Source: Malurus cyaneus samueli (lineage: Eukaryota > Chordata > Aves > Passeriformes > Maluridae). From it: 64,000 nucleotides of DNA. The stretch spans positions 37,625,757 through 37,689,756 of the forward strand of contig CM019217.1 of NCBI GenBank assembly GCA_009741485.1. The letters are read 5' to 3'. The position numbers were made by a program, and so were the translations under genes. How positions within the stretch are numbered: the first letter of the stretch is position 1; every line of letters starts with the position of its first letter. The notes beneath the pieces are model-generated. The model was not told the DNA's origin, did not search any database, and saw only the letters and a program-made list of their open reading frames with translations. Below, in pieces: positions 13,000 to 24,438 of the stretch.

Positions 13000-13380
13000 G
13001 AGAGCTTGATGTTTATGTGGTTAAACACGATTTGTGCTTCCTGCCTTTGAGGCACAGCCATAGATCATGCTGTGTTATTTATCTTGCTTACTCTAGCTTT
13101 TTGTGATGAATTATTAAAATATGCCTGGAAGCATGGAGCCATTTGGAAGAAGGGTCTTATTGGAGAGTAGAACAGATAAAAGCATTGAGATAAAACAAGC
13201 AAACCTGTCACCAGCAGATGCAAGCAATATTGCAGAGAAGAAAGAGACCATTTTATCGGTCAAATACTGCTTACAGCCACACTAGCGAAACCTCATCTAG
13301 TTCAATGAATGCAGAGGGCTGCTTGAATTCATCAGCTGCTTAAAAAACAGTATAGTGACTATCCAAAGGCAAAACTGCTA
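13000..13380. promoter_or_regulatory. Candidate conserved noncoding element (weak)
   Basis: A block of non-repetitive sequence with several transcription-factor-like words: ACCTGTCACC followed by CAGCAGATG (TGTCA and E-box-like) near 13204-13220, GAATTATTAAAATATG near 13108, and AGATAAAA words. No open frame spans it. Motif presence is weak evidence at this length; the call rests on texture and needs a cross-species alignment. Confidence 0.18.
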
Positions 13381-13798
13381 GATGAAGCATGGAAATGTGG
13401 TTTACATTGTTAGTATACCTGCAGCAAGACTGCAAGATGACTGCAAAAGAGACTAGTCCAGGAAAAAAAAAGTCCTTCTGCATCTGAATTTTTCATACTT
13501 TCTTTTTACTCTCAAGAGAGGTAAACCGCTACAGGATTTTTCTCTCAGGGGAAGCACTTGAATTGCCCTGTTATTGTGTTGGGTGAAAGTGTGCCTGGCT
13601 TTTTAAGCAATCAGGAAAGAATTCCTATGCCAAGTATTATTGTTAAATATTACCTCTAAGTTTATAATTCTCATTTATTTTACCTCATTGATTACAAATA
13701 ATTTTGAAAAACTTAGAGCAATACATCAAAATTTTGCAAGCTATATGTCTCAGATTTTTAGACAACTCTCAGGCAAAAATGTTCAATTATTTCTATGG

Positions 13799-13823
13799 AA
13801 AAAAAAAAAAAGAAAAAAAGAAA
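13799..13823 (+). repeat. Poly-A tract
   Basis: A-rich simple repeat interrupted by single G residues. No processed retrocopy is recognised upstream. Confidence 0.85.
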
Positions 13824-13961
13824 CATGTTTTTATGCCCCATTGAACTCTTAGAATTGCTTCACACAGAAGTCCTAAAGCCTGCAGCAGGACATGATACTT
13901 GAAAGAGGACTGACACGACACAAGGATCTGCCTTTTCCATGTTTCCTAAAGAGCTTGCTAT

Positions 13962-13986
13962 ATTATACATTATACATTATACATTA
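13962..13986 (+). repeat. 7-bp tandem repeat (ATTATAC)
   Basis: About 3.6 perfect copies of ATTATAC. A short microsatellite-like tract, likely length-polymorphic. Confidence 0.9.
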
Positions 13987-15905
13987 AAATGAAGTTTTCC
14001 TGTGCTGAAGTAATATAGTTCAGAATTCAGCAGCGAATTTTGCCAAGGTCTGCCATTTCTGACTGTGTTCCTGTACTGTGCAGGACATACACAACCACTG
14101 CATTCACTACATTCATTGCACGCCAAAAGGAGGTTAAGTACGATGTTCTCTTAAGAGATGGGAGATGCTTTCCTCCACCTAGATTCTCCAAATCATTTCT
14201 GGACTCCAGCTGCCAGAAGATAACTTGATATCTATCCAAAATGATAACGTGCCTAGAGAGAAAGAATGGGGGCAGCGGCTAGAGCATGAAGAAGCAAAGA
14301 CAAGCAGAGCATCAGACTGGGACAAGCTAGTGTAGAATCAAGCAGAACAAAACTTGGTGAGAAAAAAATAAAAAAAGAGAAAAAAGAATGAATAGCTGTA
14401 AAGAACTGACGAAATACCTTGGATTTGGTTCTTTTTTCCCTCAATGATAGTTGACCATTAATATATTTTACATGAAACTGAGATCTGCATAGGTCTGAGA
14501 GGGATGTAGATATTTTTCCTGGTTAAGTGATCAGGTGAGTTGGACAGGGAGATATCACTGTCAAGACACAAGAACATTTTCCATGAAGTTGAAATTAGGG
14601 TCCATTTACAGTTTAGATCCCCTTGGGATTAGACAATAGGTCAGCATGGTTTCCAGGATCACAATTTTGGATTTAATGGTTTAAGTGCTGTTCAAATGGC
14701 ATTTTAATTATCTGCAATATTTTTTGGCAACATAGCCCAACATACCTTTTCCATTCAGCTTCTTCACAGATCTGATAAAATGACAAAAGCCATGAAATTG
14801 TGAGTGTGATTTATAGTATGTCATGTAGAAACGCAGGAAGAATAGTAACAGGACAGAAGTCTCTCAAGAGAAAATTTTAGGAAGCCTTCAAAACCAACAA
14901 TAACAACAAAAAATAGCTCCTTTTCAATAATTGAATGTGAATAAAGGAAATGTGAGTTAAAGGAATAGAAATTTTGGTGGTCATACGTTAACACTCATGT
15001 GAGCTGTACATTCTGTGATTTGCTGTTACACTGATTTCCAGCTTAATGCATCATACATATTTCTGTTCTGTCAAAGGTAATAGGAAAACTGGAAAACTAA
15101 TTCTGTACAACCTGTGTTAACACCTTACTACACAGTTTTACACACTACAGATTTTAGACACAATGAGGTACCCGCATTAAATGATTTAATCATTTTGTGA
15201 ATTTCTAAGCATTTTTTTAAGTGTCTCTATTTTTAAGTGTCTCACCAGATAATGAGATGTGCAGCTTGTTTGGAATGCAGAAATAAAGAGAAAACTGACA
15301 GGTAAATGAAACACACGCAGGTGTTCAACAAAGTCACAATAGCATATCAGTCACAGTATGGCTTTCAGAATCCATTCAAAAAGTCAGAGGAGCTCTTTCT
15401 AAACTGATATGCTCTGAGTGAAATGTCCTGGAACCCAATAAATGCATTGCAAATTTTGAGGCAAATTCGAGGCAAGCCACTTAGCAGGCACATTTAGTTT
15501 AATTAGCTAAATTCAACAATTTGTAAATACAGACAAAAAAACCTAGGCATAAATTCTCTGCAAGGTTCACTGCAAAAATACAAATAATGAAAGCTGAGCA
15601 ATTAGACTCCCAATTTAATATTGCATGCAAATCTTCAATGATATACAGATATGTGAGTAATGCTGCTTCTATGTAGCTAAGCTTCAAATATTTAAATATG
15701 GCTTGCTAGGATGTGTTTTCTGCCATTATGCAACTCTTCAAAAATGTGCTTTGAATTTCAGTCTAAAACCTATTAGTACTCTGTAGAGATTGCAAAGAGA
15801 TCACATCTCAGAACAAGTATCAGTAACAGTGCCCAACACGCTGAATTCACTGTTTTTAGCAATAGTATTTTTCAGTCAGCTCATGTTAGAAAGTTGCGCA
15901 AATGG

Positions 15906-15935
15906 AGAACTTCATCATTTTGATGATGGAGTTCT
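15906..15935. repeat. Near-perfect 30-nt hairpin
   Basis: AGAACTTCATCA pairs with the downstream TGATGGAGTTCT through two G-T wobbles and a two-base T-T loop. The loop is far too tight for a microRNA precursor, so it is recorded as a plain inverted repeat. Confidence 0.6.
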
Positions 15936-17591
15936 GAAGGATTACCTTTACTAAAGTGGAAAATTATCCATAAGCTGAAAAGATGCATCTGTCAGCAGAA
16001 CATCTGCTTAGTCAAAACAGGTGAATCCATCCTCGGTTTAGTCAGGATTGATACTGCTCTTTTGTCTGAATGAAATAGACACAGAAGGGATGGGATGAAG
16101 CAGAAGAAATGGGGTGAGATAAGGAATGGGGTGAGGAGGAAAAAAAAGAAATTATCTTTGTGGATCGGCCAGAAAATCTAAAATGTACCTTGCTGATAGG
16201 CGTTTTCTCCAAGGAGGACAACCTGAGATACAAGATATGATGCATATAAGCAGGATCTCATAAGGAAATAAAGCCAGGTTTCCCAGCTGATGAGGGAAAC
16301 TTACAATTTTGTCTTGAACATCCAATTTAAATTCGGTTTCTTTTCCTTTCACAGTGGTGTTTTTACAGACATTTGTATCTCTGTCGTCTAGGGAACTGTA
16401 AATGGACTTTTTTTTGTTGCATCTTTCCTTAGCTCAAACCCTATAGATAATTTCAAGATTATGGTTTTCCTCTTCCAAGCATATTGAGAGACTAAGAATA
16501 GCAGTCCCAGAACTCAGCATCACAGCACTCTGACATAAAGGTCCAGCGTATCAAAGAAGACTAAGATTTTTTTATAGAAAGTCTATTGGATTATATCTTG
16601 TATCAGAGGGAACAGAAAAGAAGTGGGGTCAGTCACTGTCACAAAAGTTTTCTGACAGAGTTAAATGTTTGAACACTGAAGGTTCAAAGAAAGTTCTGTG
16701 AAGTGACTTGCGTAAAACAAATCTTTTCTGAATCTTTGATGTGTTTATATTTACTGAAAGATAACCTGGAGCTCTTGATTTATGTTGTGTTTGTCAAAGT
16801 AAGGAGAGATTTAAACTTTTCATGATTTTCTTTTTCTACCCTGTTTTGTGACCGGTAAAAGTGCATTTAAACAAGCAACATTTATTTCAGTCACTTTCTG
16901 CAAAAGATTGGTTTGACTGTATATACACGACTGAATGAATAATTAGTTGTTTATATTTTTCTGTTAAACATTACAGGACATGAATAAAGCAAAGCTGCAA
17001 AGTTGCCTGCCATTAAAATATTTTGTTTGAAAGAATAAGTTATCTCATCACTATCTGTATTCTTCTATATAATTTGGAATAGTTTATTTTGAATTAATAA
17101 ATGCATAATTTTATATTTTATTGGCCACCCTTCTATACTTTATTATTTGTGTGAAAGATGCAATTGGAGGAGGGTTTGGGAGTAGGTTTTTTTTCTTTTT
17201 TTTATTTTTGTCTCCTGTGCTGTTAAAGACAAAATTCAAATTATGGATATTTTCATCACATTATAAGATCCTGACCTTGCTGGAAGCAGAAATCTTTATT
17301 CTGGAAATCTGTAACCATTGTTTTGGCATTATTCTCTCTGGATGTTGTTACCTCTCAGTATACTTGCTGTTAGAGTTACAACACAAAATAATGCAAAAAA
17401 AGGGTCACCACAAATTCTTTTTCTTTCTTTTCCTTCAAAGGATAGATTGCATCTAAGAAAATCTCTTCACATTTTGAAGTAACATGTCTGTACTTTCATT
17501 TTCTAATTTGAAAGCAAATGACCATGACTCTTCTGACTACAGAAATCATGAGAACATTTTGGGCATATATTCCCAGACACACTGGGGAATT

Positions 17592-17625
17592 GCCTTTTCA
17601 AAAAGGCCATGGCCTTTTCAAAAGG
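17592..17625. repeat. Paired CCTTTTCAAAAGG palindromes
   Basis: The word GGCCTTTTCAAAAGG occurs twice in near-identical form around CCATGG. Each copy is itself self-complementary, so the block is both a direct and an inverted repeat. It ends in a poly-A run. Confidence 0.7.
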
Positions 17626-18327
17626 AAAAAAAAGGTAACAAGCAGATTGAACCAAACACTTTAATGAAAAGAGTATTACAGAACACAGTTGTCCTACAAA
17701 CCAGCAAATCTTAGTTACTATACAACTTGTGAGTAAATATGTCTTGCAGACAACTAGATCAGAAAAACAGGATTTCCTCTGCAAGTAATTGAACTGTTTT
17801 ACATAAGACCAGTTATGTTGAAAGACCTTTTTTTTTAATGAGGATTAGCACGTGGTTCTATAAAGTCTTCATTTCATGGCTTCTATAACCCTATTGGAAT
17901 GTAATAGCTTCTAGACAAGCAGAACAGATTGGTGGTATTTCCATTGGCTTTTTCCCAAACCAACAAACAAACCTCAAACCACAAAGCAAAAAGAAATCCA
18001 AGCATTAAACAGAAGAATAAAAACCCAAAAAGCAATCTTAAAAAGTCTTAGGGGGTTGCAAAACTATTCTCCATTTGGTTTCATAGTCACTGGGAAGCAA
18101 TCAGCTTAAAAAAAGGGAGGATTGAACATGAGCCTTTTCAAAGCAATAGATACAGCAAATTATCCTTGGTTTAGACTTCAAGATACAGGGTAGAGTATAT
18201 TATACTAAAGTTTGTGTTACAATCCAGCATCGTTGCTCAAACAGCTAATTTTTATTGGATAAGAAAAGGAAAAAGCAATCTGACAGTGGGCTAAGCAAAA
18301 ACCTTGTGTTTCTTGGAATGACAGAAC

Positions 18328-18384
18328 CATATTATATAAATCATAATAAATATTATGATAAATAATCATAATTTATATTATATG
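18328..18384. repeat. AT-rich imperfect palindrome
   Basis: The left arm (CATATTATATAAATCAT) is largely complementary to the right arm (ATAATTTATATTATATG), with further AT-only inverted words in the loop. This could extrude as a cruciform or be a decayed miniature inverted-repeat element, though no target duplication is evident. Confidence 0.5.
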
Positions 18385-20184
18385 AATTCACCATAAATAT
18401 GATGTGGTGTCTGAATATTTGTTACTGTTAGGGTTGAAATACAGGTATTCAACTTTATAAATAACTTCCCTACCTACTGATGGCACTCAATACTTATTTT
18501 CTAGAGTAAAGAAATCTGAAAAATCATCTAAAAATGTTTTGCCTGAAAAATATGGAAAATATTTTCTATGTGCAAATGTATACATATATGCAAATTTCTC
18601 CAAACAAGTAGCTGAGCAAAAGACCTGAGCCAAAGTTTATACAGTGGCACTTAAAACTTTTTTTCTAAATAAATATTGTCTGATGGAGAATTTTGACTGC
18701 AGATTTACTGGTGCTAAGGCATGTGCTGAAGTTTACAACCATATGCCCCATTCAGCAGAGAACCCTTGCTTCTCATAGGAAACTGTGCAAAGAAGACAAA
18801 GAGCAAGAAGAACATCATATCGTAACATGTGGCTCAGCTTCCAAACATTTTCATATGTTGGCTGTTAGTTTGTAACTCCTGCCTTGCTCAGCTTAAAAAG
18901 AGATGTGGTCAGAGAACTGCTGACACTGCACATTAAAGGGAATAAAAGTATAATATGTCACTACCAAAAAAGTCCTCACAGTATTTTGGGTACATTTCTG
19001 AGGATGTGAAATAGTACATAGCTCAATCTGAATGAAAATATGCAAATGGCATGTGGAAACTGAAATAAATAATTTTTGAAACAATTCACTAAAGTTATAA
19101 ATGAAATCTACATTGCGAAGAAGAATGATGTGTGGTCCAGATTTCCAACTTTTAATGCAATACATCCATCAAAACTTGAGAAATGGTTTCCCTGCTTGAT
19201 TACAGCAGAAATTCTTTGTTTCTTTTTCATCACTGCTGGGGCTTTTTCCCATTCCATTAAGAAAGCTTAATTCCAGCTTGGGCCATTTGATTTTTTTCTT
19301 AGTATCTTTAAACCTGTGTTGTAATTGAATCAACAAAAGTACTATCTAATCATATTGTTCTGCTATTTATGAAGGTTTATAAATCTCTCTGCAAGTAAAT
19401 TAGTGTCATATCAAACTGCTGAGCCTGAATTTTCCTGGCAGAGACAGATGTAGGGCACTTTCCTTTAGCAGGGAACAGCAAATCCTGTTTTAAAAATAAA
19501 TCTTCCCTCTTCCCTCCCAATCTAGGGTATTCAGGAAAGGACGCTTTTGTGGGTCAGTTACAAGCAAGGTAAAGCCCCCTAAGCTGCAATTTCACAAGGT
19601 ATTTATTACTAACTCATTTTAACATAGTCATTATTGCTCATATATTAAATCTTACTGCTTTTCACACACACAAAACCCCCCCAAAATCCTAAATTCTCCA
19701 ATTACTTTCAACAAAAATCAGCTTCAGTGAAAGAAAATTTAGTGATAGAAAAACAAGAGCAAATCAAAATCTTTCCTTACATAGTGAAGCCAGTAAAGGA
19801 ATGAGCAATCCCAGATACAAAGACAAATGCACAGTCAGAAAAAAAATAAATAGGTACCAGATTCGCAGCATAAGTGAATCATCATAGTAAACTTTAAAGA
19901 GAAATGTTTATTTACCACACTTAAGGGTCTGACGCTACACACACGGAAAGAAACACTTTTCAGAGTGGCCAAACTTTTCAAACAAGACTGTGCCAAATAA
20001 TGAAGCTACTTATCACCCACCAAAAGTAACAGTGAGAAATCAACATGTATGGACATCAGGGCACTCTTATTTAAACAGTCAAAAGTATTATATGAGTAAT
20101 CTTAAAGAAAGATTATGAGTTTGCATAAATACATACATCATAAAGGCTCAGGAGCACACTGTTCCCATGAGCTAAAAGATCAGC

Positions 20185-21170
20185 TGTCAGAAAAGATGAC
20201 CACCCTGGCTGAAGAGAGAGTTTGTCTGGAACTCAGGAGAAAAAGGACAGTTTACAAACTTTGGAAGAAAATATAGGACAGTCAGGACTGCAAGGATGCT
20301 ATGAGGTTATGTGGAGAGAAAGTTAGAAGGGCCAAAGTCCAGCTAGAACTTAATCTGATGACTACAGTAAAAGGCAATAAAAAGTTTTTCTATAAATATA
20401 GCAGCAACAAAAAGGAGGGGAAAGGAGAAGGATAAGGGCAGAAAGAGTGACAAGGGATGAAGAAAAGGGCAAGGTACTTAATGCCTTTTTTGCCTCAGTC
20501 TTTAACAGAAAGACCAGGATACACAGCCCCTTGAGCTGGAAGACAGGGATGGGAGCAGAATGAAGCCCTTGTTATCCAAGGGGAAATGATCAGCAATCTG
20601 CTACACCACTCAGACACACAAAAATCCATAGGGCCTGATGTGATCTACCCAGGGATACTGAGGAAGCTGGTAGAAGTGTTCACTGAGCCACTTTCCATCA
20701 TTTACCAGCAGTGCTGGCTCATCAGGGAGGTGTGGGTCAACTAAAACTTCTCAAATGTGATGCCCATCTACAAAAAGGGTTGGAAGAAGCACCTGAGAAA
20801 GTACAGTCCTGTCAACTTGACCTCAGTGCTGGGGAAGCAGATCATTTTGATGCCATCCCACAATATGTCCAGGACAGCCAGGAGATCAGGCCCAGAGAGC
20901 AGGCGTTTATGAAAACAGGTCCTGCTTGATCAGTCTGGTCTCTTTCTGTGACAAGGTCACCCACAAAGTGGATGAGGGAAAGGCTGTGTGTGTTGTCTAC
21001 CTGGGTTTGGTAAAACCTTTGAGTTTGTTTCCCACAGCATTCTCCTCAAAGTAGTTGAGTCACCATCTGGCTCAGTGGTGGGCTTGGCACTGCTAGCTTA
21101 ATTGCTGGAATTAATGATCTTAAAATTCTTTCCCAACCTAAACTATTCTGTGATCTAGGATTCTTTGACC
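20185..21170 (+). mobile_element. CR1 LINE fragment with internal deletions
   Basis: The plus strand follows CR1 ORF2 from the region between endonuclease and reverse transcriptase (GATGACCACCCTGGCTGAA, then AGAAGGGCCAAAG) into the RT domain (GTGGATGAGGGAAAGGCTG, then TCCCACAGCATTCTCCTC). Near 21046-21053 it jumps to a 3'-terminal block starting GTTGAGTCACCATC, and near 21067-21073 it skips again to AGTGGTGGGCTTGGCA. It ends with the CR1 3' UTR (TGATCTTAAAATTCTTTCCCAACC, split here as TGATCTTAAA then TTCTTTCCC). The RT block with the catalytic DD is absent and the YLDFSKAFD-like motif is mutated to YLGLVKPL. Many frameshifts; long dead. Confidence 0.93.
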
Positions 21171-24100
21171 TACTCTTAAATAGCTCTTTAAATTTGCTAT
21201 TGACACATAAGTATTAAATATTTGTTGTCCAAACCCTTCCAAACAAAATCCTAGGACTTTCTTTTAATGTGATATACAGTCACACAATGAATTGTAAAAT
21301 AATATTTTTTCATATGTGCAATGCATAGAGGCACTCCCAAGCTACTTTCACACATGTTAAATTCACTTGGCTGTTGTAGAAAAATAACAAACTCCAACGG
21401 ACTGCATTTACAAGGAAATAAAATGTTTAGATTCAGGTTTGGTTTTAGTTCTGAGTCCTTATGTTTGCTTTATATTTTAAATGTCTGCTAATGTTCTGGT
21501 ATATTTTGAGTTGTTTGGCTTTATAGCATATATAAGTTATGAAAACTCTACAGTCACTTCTGAAAATACTTTGCTAGCCTTCACATGGTCTGTATTCCTA
21601 ATGTTTTATAATTGTTTGTTCTGTTGTTATAGGCAGTGCTGCTTTAGGTGGCTTTACAAATTCTTTGAAATGGTTTTACAGGAAACTAGAGAATTCTTCA
21701 GCATACTTGGGTCCCCTGACATTAAAGTTTCTGATGAAGCTTCATCCTCTTTCAACAAATGGTCAAGACTGAGTAATCAGAACAAGAATATTTATGAGTA
21801 CTTCAAAATAGGAGTGGAGAAGAAGTATAATTTTAAGAGACTAAGTACGCAGTGTTGAAGGAAGTCTAGTAATAAGTGATTAAATCCCTCCTGGTTAAGA
21901 GGGAAAGACTAGAAACACTGCCATCTCTCTGCCAAACACTATCAATTCAAGCCCAGATCTCAGCAAGTTACAGATAAATTTGCCTGAGGTGTTAAGTTCT
22001 GTTGACAAGGCTTATTAACAAACAAAATGCTTCTTTTTCTCAATAATTATATTTACCAAAAATTATTTTAAGTGATGTACTATGCTGATCAATCATAATA
22101 ATAGCTCAAAGATTTTCTTTCAAGTAATTCCTGTTGGCAATAAATTTCCTTCTAGCATTTGTCTTCTGAGGTGCTGTATATTCCATATACTTTGTAAATC
22201 AAAAGATATTCCAGATAATGTTCCTTCACTTCTCATCGTAAACATGGTAGTGCATACTTAAGTTTTCCAATTGTTATGCTGATTTTTCCATTTTCCACAT
22301 ACTAATGTTGAGGGACATTTATCATATGGAGAGAAATAAATTATTTATGTGTATTAATATTAAATTGTTTTATATCTTATATTGTTTTCATCTCAGTTAA
22401 AATAATTTCTTTTAAAAAAAGCACCCTGGTAATCATTTCCTTCCTTCTGAGCTTAAGTAGGCTACCACAAGAGAGAGTTAATGAAAATAATTCCATTGAC
22501 TCAAGGAGAAGTAGGGCCAAGCTTTGTATATTTGAAATGAAGCAAAAAATATCTCACAAAAGTACTAATTATACCCTGGGGAAAACTGCTATTGAAATCT
22601 ATAGGCAATGAATTCTGCTTTATATTCCAACCATTAAAGTTATGCTGATTAATAAAAACAAAATAAAAATGTTTGAATCTTGCTACAAAAACTTCAGCAT
22701 TTCAATTACTTCCTTTCTAAGTGTGTTTATGTGAAAGGTGCACAATACTTTTGTTATTGCACTGTTTGATATTGGTATGTTACTCTCCTTCTGGATCCCT
22801 GAGGGAGATTTCAAGTTTTGAGGTAACAAACTTCACCCTGCTGTGTCTGCTACCCATCTCAGTTGATGGGAAGTAATTTTATATGCTACATTTACTTTAA
22901 TGATTATGAATTCTTAATAATATGAAAATCTATTCTATTGAGGAGATAAGGTGATTATAGGCAAACCTAATGCATTAAGTGTTTATGAATCAATAAAGGA
23001 AAACAATTCCTTCAAAGCACAGGTCCTAAAACAATCATTTTTAAAAACACACCGTCTGCTTTTCCTGCCTGTAATGCTAGCGAATGGCCCTGCTTTAAGT
23101 TTTCTGTTTAGTTAGTCCTGAAGACAAGGACATAATTTCAAAATAACACTGAGCAAAAAATTTTTATCACGTGAAGTTTTCTCTTTAAAACTGTTGGGTC
23201 TGTAATGACTTGGGTACTTTTGAGGCATGATACCCAAGGGCTACCTTTTGTAAAAAGGTCACCAAATCCAAAGAGGGAGGAAAGAATACAATGAAACTAT
23301 ACTAAAGGAACTATAGATTTTCATGCAGTTGGGGAAAACAGGTACAGTGGAACCAGCCCTCCTATTCAAAAATTCAAAATAGCTCCAGTGATAGCCAGGA
23401 AAGCTAAAGGTAAACTGTTCATGGTGCCTGACCATCCAGTGCACCACACCTGATACTGAGAAATGGATTGCTAAGTTCACTTGCAGAAGAGCTGATCATC
23501 CAAAGTACAAAATAATATAAAGAAAGAAAAATGAGGAGTACAGCTAATGTGAGAGATTATTAATAAAGATAACTAAGCAGGGCACATAGCAACATAGATG
23601 AAGTTGACCCAAGCTACTGGAAATTATGTGTTACCAACATGATTAATATAAGCTGGGAGAGGGCCAGCAACTAAAATAATACTGAAGTTCAGTAATGACC
23701 CTCACAAAGTCTCTTTCTTCAGGGCCAGAATAGTAACTATAACATACTGATGCAAAAGTGTGGGAAATTAAAGCCTGGGAAATTAAATAATCTCTTCATA
23801 GCAATCTGTCCACTAGTTGGGCTCTTCTCAGACTGAGGAGTGGAAAACAGAGTGGGGAGATGAAGGTGAGCAGTCCTTTTCCTACAAGGCCTGAGAGCCT
23901 AAGGAGCAGGACCGTCAGGCCACTTGTTAAGACTATTTTTCAGGCTAATGGGGAAGGAGACAAGTGGGAAATAAGCTGACCTTTCCTCTTCCAGTGACTG
24001 ATTGATTGATTATTTAGTGAATTCCATAATCACACTAGAATGTTCAGATATTTCAGAAAAGGCATATAGTCAGAATAGCTCTTTCTCTGGGCCTGCTGTG

Positions 24101-24368
24101 AGAGTGGAAAAGCACTGCTCTTTGATTATATATTATGAATCCCTGTCTCAAAATTCTGCATGTGTTGTATGCTATCAGTTATTCAGGTATCAGTGCTGCC
24201 AGTCAATGACAGGAGTCGTCACAAACCAAAGTGCCTTTTGCTAGAATGTGTCGTTCACCTCAAGTGAGATGGCTGTGGCAGACAGGTGCCACAAAGCTTT
24301 GCCTCAAAGCTTTTACCCAGAAGAAGAGTCACAGTGCAAACTAAATAAAAACTGTCAATTTCCTTCAG

Positions 24369-24438
24369 AAAAACAAGCAAACAAACAGAAACAAAGCAAA
24401 CCAACCAAACAAAAAAAAACAAACCAACCCCCCCAAAC
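24369..24438 (+). repeat. A/C-rich low-complexity tract
   Basis: Runs of AAAC and CCAAC units with a seven-C run. Low-complexity sequence; the frames across it are composition artefacts. Confidence 0.85.

Larger units (their letters stand above)
11707..20184. other. Long unique AT-rich stretch, no gene seen
   Basis: About 8.5 kb without classified interspersed repeats or recognisable exons. Open frames peak at 111 codons (17121-17456), rich in F, L and K from AT-biased composition, with no known domain. One undetermined base is at 12970. Small structures listed separately are the poly-A tract at 13799-13823, the 7-bp tandem at 13962-13986, the hairpin at 15906-15935, the symmetric repeat at 17592-17625 and the AT palindrome at 18328-18384. 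Confidence 0.6.

Noticed and set aside
15906..15935. Hairpin as a microRNA precursor
   Set aside because: The loop is only two bases and the stem about 14 bp, too short and tight for Drosha or Dicer substrates.
17121..17456. 111-codon frame as a gene
   Set aside because: It is rich in F, L and K from AT-biased composition and low-complexity tracts, with no domain or splice context.
24369..24438. Satellite or telomere-like repeat
   Set aside because: The tract lacks a fixed period and is simple A/C-rich low complexity.
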